The translations under genes were made by a program, and so were the position numbers. 10,435 nucleotides of DNA, from contig JAPKEI010000076.1 of NCBI GenBank assembly GCA_028872685.1, positions 1-10,435 of the forward strand, given 5' to 3'. The notes beneath the pieces are model-generated. The model ran no database searches. It had not been told where the DNA came from and saw nothing but the letters and a program-made list of their open reading frames with translations. Of this stretch, positions 5,351-10,435 are shown piece after piece; position 1 is the stretch's first letter; each line of letters begins with the position of its first letter. Source of the DNA: Verrucomicrobiota bacterium (lineage in GTDB: Bacteria > Verrucomicrobiota > Verrucomicrobiia > Limisphaerales > UBA1100).

Positions 5351-7293
5351 GCGCAGCTTTTTAGCACAATTTCAAACTCCAGTCCGGAAGGCTTGCGGTT
5401 CCGGCAGGTGACGGTTCCGTGGCAGGCTTCGACGCAGGTTTTGACGATGGCCAAACCGAGGCCCGCGCCGCCGGTGGCGCGGTTGCGGTCGAGTTCCGGG
5501 CGATAGAAGGGGTCGAAAATCTTCGGCAAACTTTCCTCAGGCAATCCCGGGCCGCTGTCGGTAATGAGGAGGGTCAGTGTTTCGTTCTCACGCTCGGCGG
5601 TCACGTTGATGGGGCCGGCATCGCCGGCGTATTGGATGGCGTTTCGGAGGAGGTTGCCAAGCGCGAGCGACAATCGCTGCGCGTTGGCGGTTACCGAGAT
5701 CTCCTTGTTGACCGAAATTTTCACCGTTGAGTTTTTGGCGCCTTCCCGTTCCATTACGCGGTCTATGATTTCGCGGAGGTTCACCGGTTTCAGTTCAATG
5801 GACTTTGGCTTCACACCTTCCTGCGAAAAAAGCAGCAGCTCGTTGACCAGCTCGGACATGTGCTCCACTTCGTCCTGCACATCCAGCACGTATTTTTTTT
5901 GCTGATCATCCGCGCGTTGATCGAGGATGCCGAGGGCAACCTGAATGCGCGCAATGGGGGAGCACAGCTCGTGTGAGATGTCGCCGAGAAATCGCCGCTG
6001 GCCCTTCACGAAGCCATCGAGCCGGTCCGCCATGTGGTCCACCGCTTGGCCGACGCGGCCGATTTCGTCGGTGCGCGATGTGCTGACACGCGTGTCGAAA
6101 TTTCCCTCCGCAATTTGTTCTGTGGCGGCGGTGATTTTGGCGATGGGCTGGGTGATGTTGCGCACCATCGGTAACCAGAAAAGCACTGAGAGCACGACGG
6201 CCAAGATGAGAATGTTCACCCATCGCAATGGATCGGAAAAGAGACCAGCGCCGCCCATTGTGTCGGACACCGTAACCAGTGTGGCAAAGTACTGGGCTTG
6301 GTTTCGCCCTCGTTGAACCCGGCGCAGTCCGAGGAGTTTTTCGTTGGGGAGTTCTTCGCTTCCCTCGGCCTGAACCACCACTGGAATATCTACTCCCGCC
6401 CAATACCGCGCTTGGGGCTTATCGGTTTTGATCATAAAAACCGCAGTGGGCCGATTGGGGGCTCCGCTCAGCGAAGGAGATCCTTTTTGTGGTGATCCAG
6501 ATATGTTTCCGCCGTTGCCGCTACGGTTGGGCGAGCCTGCGTTGCCGCGCTGCCGCAGCCAGGTTTCTAATTCAGATTTGCTCAACTGTTTGTCTTTGTT
6601 GGTGTCGGCCTCGGTCATTATTTCTGTGGTTTGTTCGGGCCTGAAAGGGTTCCGCCGGCGGCTGAAAGGAGAGTTGCTTCGGGTTCCACGCTGCCCAATT
6701 TCCTCATATTTTTTGCGTTGCTCTTCATTAAGCAACTCATCCATCTTTTTCTGATAGTCCTGCATGATTTCACTGAGCAACTCGCGCGACTGGACGAAGC
6801 GTTCTTCCCGTGGCAATTCACGCAGGGCGGAGTTGGTCCACATACTGCGAAGAGCCTGATCGCGCCCGAGCCTGACGGCGGAATATTTCCCGCGTTGTTC
6901 TTCGTTCAACTGGAGTTGCTCGGCCAAGGTCGGGGGACGTTCACGGGGTGGTCTAGGGCGGGGGAGGTTCGCGATTTTTTCGCGAACCTCGTCGGGGATT
7001 TTCAGGGAATCACCCACCAGTGATTGGCCGTCGATCCCCACCAGATGAAATTCCACTTTGTAGATTTCAGAAAACTTTTCCAGCTCGCTTGCCCAATCCT
7101 CGCGCAGCCGGTTGGTGAGTCCATCGGAGATGACTTGAGCCACTTGTCGCACCCGTTGCTCCGATGGGCCAACGAATGGCGAGCCGGGGCCGATTTGGAA
7201 TTCGTAGACCGCCCAGATCATTGCGCCAATCAGCAGCAGGTTCAAAAAGAACCAAGCGAGTATTTTGGTGAAAAGTGTACCGCGGATGTTCAT
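5347..7293 (-). CDS. CpxA-like sensor histidine kinase with CpxP/Spy-like and EF-hand sensor region
   Basis: A 648-residue inner-membrane kinase, about 190 residues longer than E. coli CpxA. Order: first membrane helix (about 8-30); extracytoplasmic region (31-356); second membrane helix (about 357-376); HAMP (about 374-428); dimerisation/phosphoacceptor domain with FLGDISHELCSPIARIQ and H441; and ATPase domain with N box (NLLRNA, N551), DSGPGLP (579-585), FDPFYRP (593-599) and GGAGLGLAI (608-616). All catalytic motifs are present. The sensor region contains a proline/arginine stretch (111-121), a predicted helical segment with two LNEEQR motifs (129-134 and 188-193) as in CpxP/Spy, an EF-hand loop (230-241) and a Gly/Ser/Asn-rich linker (about 250-280). 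The gene lies 7 bases after the response regulator, so the two are surely partners and co-transcribed. A role in sensing envelope stress is inferred from CpxA likeness. The residue after the HEL motif is cysteine (C444) where arginine is usual. Confidence 0.93.
   Translation of the reverse strand: MNIRGTLFTKILAWFFLNLLLIGAMIWAVYEFQIGPGSPFVGPSEQRVRQVAQVISDGLTNRLREDWASELEKFSEIYKVEFHLVGIDGQSLVGDSLKIPDEVREKIANLPRPRPPRERPPTLAEQLQLNEEQRGKYSAVRLGRDQALRSMWTNSALRELPREERFVQSRELLSEIMQDYQKKMDELLNEEQRKKYEEIGQRGTRSNSPFSRRRNPFRPEQTTEIMTEADTNKDKQLSKSELETWLRQRGNAGSPNRSGNGGNISGSPQKGSPSLSGAPNRPTAVFMIKTDKPQARYWAGVDIPVVVQAEGSEELPNEKLLGLRRVQRGRNQAQYFATLVTVSDTMGGAGLFSDPLRWVNILILAVVLSVLFWLPMVRNITQPIAKITAATEQIAEGNFDTRVSTSRTDEIGRVGQAVDHMADRLDGFVKGQRRFLGDISHELCSPIARIQVALGILDQRADDQQKKYVLDVQDEVEHMSELVNELLLFSQEGVKPKSIELKPVNLREIIDRVMEREGAKNSTVKISVNKEISVTANAQRLSLALGNLLRNAIQYAGDAGPINVTAERENETLTLLITDSGPGLPEESLPKIFDPFYRPELDRNRATGGAGLGLAIVKTCVEACHGTVTCRNRKPSGLEFEIVLKSCA
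6571..6606 (-). other. EF-hand calcium-binding loop in the kinase sensor region
   Basis: Residues 230-241 of the kinase read DTNKDKQLSKSE. The canonical loop ligands are all filled: D at 1, N at 3, D at 5, Q at 7 (backbone ligand), the hydrophobic L at 8, S at 9 and E at 12. Helix-forming residues lie on both sides (EIMTEA before, LETWLRQ after). A single loop is visible, so pairing would need a dimer or a partner. Confidence 0.75.
6694..6936 (-). other. CpxP/Spy-like (LTxxQ) helical module inside the kinase sensor region
   Basis: Covers residues about 120-200 of the kinase. Two copies of LNEEQR-x-KY (residues 129-137, bases 6883-6909; residues 188-196, bases 6706-6732) flank a charged, helix-prone stretch. 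Spy and CpxP carry two LTxxQ motifs roughly 60 residues apart that form a cradle-shaped helical dimer; the spacing here is 59. The fold is inferred from motif, spacing and composition only. Confidence 0.6.
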
Positions 7294-7300
7294 AAAAAAA

Positions 7301-8056
7301 TCATTGCTTAATCATCATGTAACCGACCGACCGGACGGTTTGGATGAAGTTGGGTGCCTTGGGGTCATCGCCCAGTTTCTGGCGCAGGGCGCTCACGTGG
7401 ACATCGATCGACCGGTCGAACACATCGTAATCGCGTCCGGCCACGTCATCGAGAATTTGTTCGCGCGAACGCACTCGTCCGCGCGCGCGCATGAGGCTCA
7501 GCAGCAGGTCGAACTCCAGTGAGGTCAGCTTCAGCGGATCATCCCCCAACGCGGCGGTACGTGAGCCGGGCGAGATTACCAGATCGCCATTGGTGAGGTC
7601 CGCCTCGATTTCCGATTCACCTTTCGCACGGTCGTCTGACTGAGTGCGCCGCATCACCGCGCGTAGGCGGGCCAATAATTCGCGCGTGGAAAATGTCTTG
7701 GGCAGATAATCATCGGCGCCGATCTCCAGCCCCACCACCCGGTCGGCCTCATCGCCACGCCCAGTAAGCATCAGCACTGGCACATTGGATTCGTGTCGGA
7801 TGGCCTTGAGCACTTCAAACCCGTCCATCCCCGGCAGCATCACATCCAGAATCACCGCGCGGTAATCGCCGTTAAGCACTTTCTCCAATCCCTCAGGGCC
7901 GGTGTTGGCCGAGGCAACATCGTATCCGAGCGGTGCGAGGTAATCGCGAATCAACTCACACAACTTCGGGTCATCATCAATGATGATCACCGGCGTAGCC
8001 ACTGTGGCTGGCCCCGGCACAGCGCCTTCGGGCTGCATGTTCATCGTTTGACTCAT
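7301..8056 (-). CDS. CpxR-like response regulator, OmpR/PhoB family
   Basis: A 251-residue protein. Receiver domain about 22-136: acidic cluster D27-D29, phosphoacceptor D71 in VILDVMLPGMDG, T98 in MLTGRG and K120 in DDYLPKTF. DNA-binding OmpR-type winged helix about 150-250, with LTSLEFDLLLSLM, VRSREQIL and the recognition-helix region DRSIDVHVSALRQKLG, ending VRSVGYMM. DYLPKTFSTRELLARLRAV resembles CpxR. The first 20 residues are an unconserved tail, so a later start cannot be excluded, but no better in-frame ATG with a ribosome binding site is seen; M5 and M7 are the alternatives. It is the first gene of a two-gene operon with the kinase. Its promoter region contains a GTAAA-N5-GTAAA repeat matching the CpxR box, so autoregulation is likely. 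The ECF sigma gene is divergent. Confidence 0.93.
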   Translation of the reverse strand: MSQTMNMQPEGAVPGPATVATPVIIIDDDPKLCELIRDYLAPLGYDVASANTGPEGLEKVLNGDYRAVILDVMLPGMDGFEVLKAIRHESNVPVLMLTGRGDEADRVVGLEIGADDYLPKTFSTRELLARLRAVMRRTQSDDRAKGESEIEADLTNGDLVISPGSRTAALGDDPLKLTSLEFDLLLSLMRARGRVRSREQILDDVAGRDYDVFDRSIDVHVSALRQKLGDDPKAPNFIQTVRSVGYMMIKQ

Positions 8057-8117
8057 GGCATGTCGTTTTTCGTAGGAGAAGACAGCTTACCTGTTTTCGC
8101 GCATTTTTTCCCTTAAC

Positions 8118-8134
8118 TTTACAACATTTTACAA
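8118..8134 (-). promoter_or_regulatory. CpxR-box-like direct repeat, GTAAA-N5-GTAAA
   Basis: The plus strand reads TTTACAA-CAT-TTTACAA, two identical 7-mers with a 10-base period (8118-8124 and 8128-8134). On the minus strand this is GTAAA-N5-GTAAA, matching the established E. coli CpxR consensus of two GTAAA half-sites a few bases apart. A third half-site, TTTAC, lies at 8161-8165. The repeat sits in the 168-base region between the CpxR-like gene (starts 8056) and the ECF sigma gene (starts 8225), 61 and 90 bases from the respective starts, so it could serve either promoter. Confidence 0.6.
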
Positions 8135-8214
8135 TTTTCAGGCCCCGCTCACACAACTCCTTTACATCCATCGAGTCTAATTAATCAAGCAGATGCGATG
8201 CATCCAACTCAATC

Positions 8215-8220
8215 GAAGGG
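8215..8220 (+). promoter_or_regulatory. Shine-Dalgarno site of the ECF sigma gene
   Basis: GAAGGG ends 4 bases before the ATG at 8225 and 7 bases before the ATG at 8228. It argues against the upstream in-frame ATG at 8198, which precedes it, and sets the start at 8225 or 8228. Confidence 0.5.
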
Positions 8221-8224
8221 ATTA

Positions 8225-8914
8225 ATGATGAGCACAATGAGCACGATGATGGTGGGGATGGCCGATTGCGCGGTGCGCGACGAGGAGAACGAATCGGATG
8301 CCGCGATTCTTCGTCGCATTCGCAAAGGCGAGCCGGAGGCCTTTGAGATTTTGGTGGCACGTTATAAAAATCGGGTGTTCGGAATCCTGACCCATTACGA
8401 GCGGGACGCGCAGAAGGTGGAGGACCTCGCGCAGGATACATTTCTCAAGGCGTGGCGCAATTTGGAACAGTACCGCGCCAAGTCGCCCTTCGAGCATTGG
8501 CTCTCCCGCATTGCCAGCAACGTGGCGCGCGATCATCTGCGCCGCATCCAGCGGCGCATCCGCGAAACCAGCTTCGAGGATCTCGGCGAAGGCTCCATCG
8601 ATTGGCTGAGCACCGGAAACATCAACCGGCAACTCAAGGTTCGCGAAGCGCGCCAACTGCTCGAATACGCCATGCAGGCACTCACCCCCCTTAGCCGTGT
8701 GATCCTCACCCAGCGCGAGATCGAAGGCCGCAGCCTGAAGGAGGTCAGTGAACTCACCGGTCAATCCGTTGACTCCGTAAAAGTCCGCTGCCATCGTGCT
8801 AAGATAAAAATGCGCGAGGCCCTCCAGCAACTTCAGAAAAAAGAAAACCGCGCCAGCGACTCGGCGAAAACCGATTGGCAGCCGTACTTGGAAGTCGCCC
8901 CGCTCGCCGTTTAA
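8225..8914 (+). CDS. ECF-type RNA polymerase sigma factor (sigma-70 family)
   Basis: A 229-residue protein if started at 8225. Region 2 (about 35-110) contains EAFEILVARYKNRVFGI, VEDLAQDTFLKAWRNL (the core-binding and -10 recognition segment) and FEHWLSRIASNVARDHLRR. Region 4 (about 145-203) contains LTPLSRVILTQREIEGRSLKEVSELTG and the recognition helix SVDSVKVRCHRAKIKMREAL. There is no sigma 1.1 or region 3, as expected of ECF factors. The N-terminus is methionine-rich, with six in-frame ATG codons between 8225 and 8260 and a seventh at 8198, so the exact start is uncertain; the Shine-Dalgarno site favours 8225/8228. A C-terminal tail of about 25 residues follows region 4. No anti-sigma gene is adjacent, so activity may be set by transcription, possibly through the CpxR-like box upstream. 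The gene may be co-transcribed with the ceramidase-like gene 57 bases downstream. Confidence 0.9.
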   Translation: MMSTMSTMMVGMADCAVRDEENESDAAILRRIRKGEPEAFEILVARYKNRVFGILTHYERDAQKVEDLAQDTFLKAWRNLEQYRAKSPFEHWLSRIASNVARDHLRRIQRRIRETSFEDLGEGSIDWLSTGNINRQLKVREARQLLEYAMQALTPLSRVILTQREIEGRSLKEVSELTGQSVDSVKVRCHRAKIKMREALQQLQKKENRASDSAKTDWQPYLEVAPLAV

Positions 8915-8971
8915 CCCCCGTTTCCGCGCCAATTCTCTTTACGCCATCGCCCGTACCGCTACGCTGCCGGC

Positions 8972-10435
8972 ATGCGCTTCCTCATTTCGCCCTCACGGAT
9001 TCTCATCCTGTGCATTGGTTTTCTGATTGCCGGGAATGCCAACGCCGCCGCGCTGTTGGCCGGAGCCGCCAAGGTGGACATTACTGATGAACGTGGGCCA
9101 GTCAACGACCGTCTGTTCGCGCGGGCGTTGGTTTTGAAAAGCGGCGACACAACCGCCGTGTTGGTCACCATCGATGCCGTGGCCATCGGCGGGATCGGGC
9201 GCATCAAGGATGATTTTTTACCAAACATCCGCGCGGTGTTGAAAAAGGAAATGGGCATCCCGCCCGCCCATACCATTTTCAATGCCAGCCACTGCCACGG
9301 CCTCGTGCATCCGGACGTGGAGGCGCGCACCATGCAGGCGGTGAAAACTGCAATAAAAAACCTCGTGCCTGTGAAGACCGGCGCAGGCGTGGGGCGCGAG
9401 ACGCGCATCATGGAAAACCGGCGGCTCGTTTTGAAGAGCGGCAAAGTGGTGGACGTGCGTCACGCTTACTCGTTGCCGCCCGATGAATTGGTCGCCGCCG
9501 TTGGTCCTGTGGACACAGAAATTGGAGTGCTGCGCCTCGACCGCCTCGATGGTAAACCGCTGGCCATCGTTTACAACTTTGCCTGTCATCCCATTCAAAA
9601 CGTTCCCAGCGGTGGCAACACCGCCGACATCACCGGTTTTTCGTCAAAGACCATCGAGGAAAATCTGGGCAAGGATTGCATCGCGCTTTTCGTGCAGGGC
9701 TGCGGCGGCGACATCAACCCCATCAACTACAAAGCCGTCAACCATCTCCGCAGCGCCGAGCCTCTCGGTCTCATGCTCGGGCTGAGTACGCTGCGCGCCG
9801 TTCGGAAAATCAAAAGCCAACCCGGCCAGCCCTTGGTCGTTCACAGCGAAAAGCTTAAACTCCCCCGCGCCGACCACACTAAGCGTATCGCTGCCATGGA
9901 AGCCGAACGCAAAACATTGGCCGACTCGCTCAACGGAACATTTTTGAATCTAAACACCTTCCTGCCACTCGCCGCGAAGTACGGTCTCGCGGCCGATTTT
10001 CCCTCACTCAATTCCTATCGCTATCTGCATGAGCGAAAAATGGGTCGTACCGGCCTCGAAAAAATGGACGCCAAAAACCGAGTCAACCTGCAGGCTTACA
10101 TCCGGAACGTTCACACGATGGAACAAATCACCCGCCTCAACACCAACCTGCGATTGCTTAAGAATCATCAAAAAGCCGGCTACGGTTCTGGCAACAAAAC
10201 CATCGAGGCCGAGGTCGCCGGCCTGCGCGTGGGCGAGTTTGTGATGGTGACTTTCCCCGGCGAGTTGACCGTGCCCATCGGCCTCAACATTAAAAAGGCT
10301 TCCCCGCACGACCTCACCTTCATCGCCGGTTACACAAATGGCTACATTTACTACGCACCCACCGCCAAGCAACTCCGCAACGTCGGCGGCGCGCAGGAGG
10401 ACAGCGACTGCCTGCTCGATCCAGCTTGGCAGAAG
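8972..10435 (+). CDS. Neutral/alkaline ceramidase-like exported hydrolase, 3' end cut by window edge
   Basis: 488 residues are visible with no stop before the right edge. A signal peptide is clear: basic MRFLISPSR, a hydrophobic core (ILILCIGFLIAG) and an ANA cleavage site near residue 25. The mature part begins AGAAKVDITDE, the usual start of the neutral ceramidase N-terminal domain. Candidate zinc ligands follow the family order: H107 in ASHCHG, H206 in FACHPI, E431 in FPGELT and a tyrosine in YTNGYIYYAPT (probably Y458). GCGGDINP (243-250) matches the family GDxxP motif. Characterised neutral ceramidases hydrolyse the amide bond of ceramide. Related proteins are numerous in Planctomycetes and Verrucomicrobia, where substrates are mostly unknown, so hydrolysis of an amide by a zinc site is as far as one should go. 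It is the only gene downstream of the ECF sigma factor in the window. No ribosome binding site is obvious. Confidence 0.87.
   Translation, partial: MRFLISPSRILILCIGFLIAGNANAAALLAGAAKVDITDERGPVNDRLFARALVLKSGDTTAVLVTIDAVAIGGIGRIKDDFLPNIRAVLKKEMGIPPAHTIFNASHCHGLVHPDVEARTMQAVKTAIKNLVPVKTGAGVGRETRIMENRRLVLKSGKVVDVRHAYSLPPDELVAAVGPVDTEIGVLRLDRLDGKPLAIVYNFACHPIQNVPSGGNTADITGFSSKTIEENLGKDCIALFVQGCGGDINPINYKAVNHLRSAEPLGLMLGLSTLRAVRKIKSQPGQPLVVHSEKLKLPRADHTKRIAAMEAERKTLADSLNGTFLNLNTFLPLAAKYGLAADFPSLNSYRYLHERKMGRTGLEKMDAKNRVNLQAYIRNVHTMEQITRLNTNLRLLKNHQKAGYGSGNKTIEAEVAGLRVGEFVMVTFPGELTVPIGLNIKKASPHDLTFIAGYTNGYIYYAPTAKQLRNVGGAQEDSDCLLDPAWQK

Noticed and set aside
8197..8204. GATGCATC palindrome at the upstream ATG of the sigma gene
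   Set aside because: Eight bases of symmetry are expected by chance several times in a window this size, and nothing else supports an operator here.
8222..8932. 236-codon open frame on the minus strand
   Set aside because: Antisense to the ECF sigma gene almost end to end; no ribosome binding site or family resemblance.
8915..8971. Possible terminator or promoter between the sigma and ceramidase-like genes
   Set aside because: No stem-loop with a T tract and no convincing -35/-10 pair could be found in these 57 bases.

Overview
The window looks like a chromosomal segment of a free-living, moderately GC-rich bacterium of the Planctomycetes-Verrucomicrobia group, most likely Verrucomicrobiota. 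This is inferred from gene content, not from a marker gene: an exported PQQ-type beta-propeller beginning WPIFRG, a Tat-exported TIM-barrel sugar isomerase, a neutral-ceramidase-like exported hydrolase and the relic of a DUF1552 gene are all typical of that group. Eight genes can be supported, two of them cut by the window edges, plus one decayed gene fragment. There are no tRNA or rRNA genes, insertion sequences or CRISPR arrays.

Left block (1-2967, minus strand): three tightly coupled genes, read from right to left. They encode an exported PQQ-type beta-propeller, a HemW/HemN-like radical SAM protein, and a chorismate-lyase-like (UbiC/DUF98 fold) protein that runs off the left edge. The first pair overlaps as ATGA and the second as TGATG, so they are almost certainly one translationally coupled operon. 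The product of this trio is not known to me. A 160-base divergent intergenic region carrying a perfect 12-base palindrome separates it from dprA.

Middle block (3128-5350, plus strand): dprA (DNA-uptake/recombination mediator), a 3'-terminal relic of a DUF1552 gene with in-frame stops, and a Tat-exported xylose-isomerase-like TIM-barrel protein. The TIM-barrel gene ends tail-to-tail, with overlapping stop codons, against the next block.

Right block (5347-8056 minus; 8225-10435 plus): a CpxR-like response regulator and a CpxA-like histidine kinase form one operon. An ECF sigma factor is transcribed divergently from it, followed by a ceramidase-like exported hydrolase cut by the right edge. This is the most interesting part. 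The kinase's extracytoplasmic sensor region contains two LNEEQR motifs 59 residues apart, as in the CpxP/Spy (LTxxQ) periplasmic proteins, followed by a complete EF-hand calcium loop. In enterobacteria CpxP is a separate inhibitor of CpxA; here a CpxP/Spy-like module appears built into the kinase. The regulator/sigma intergenic region carries a GTAAA-N5-GTAAA direct repeat (minus-strand reading), which matches the known CpxR box. This suggests a self-regulating envelope-stress circuit that may also control the ECF sigma gene.
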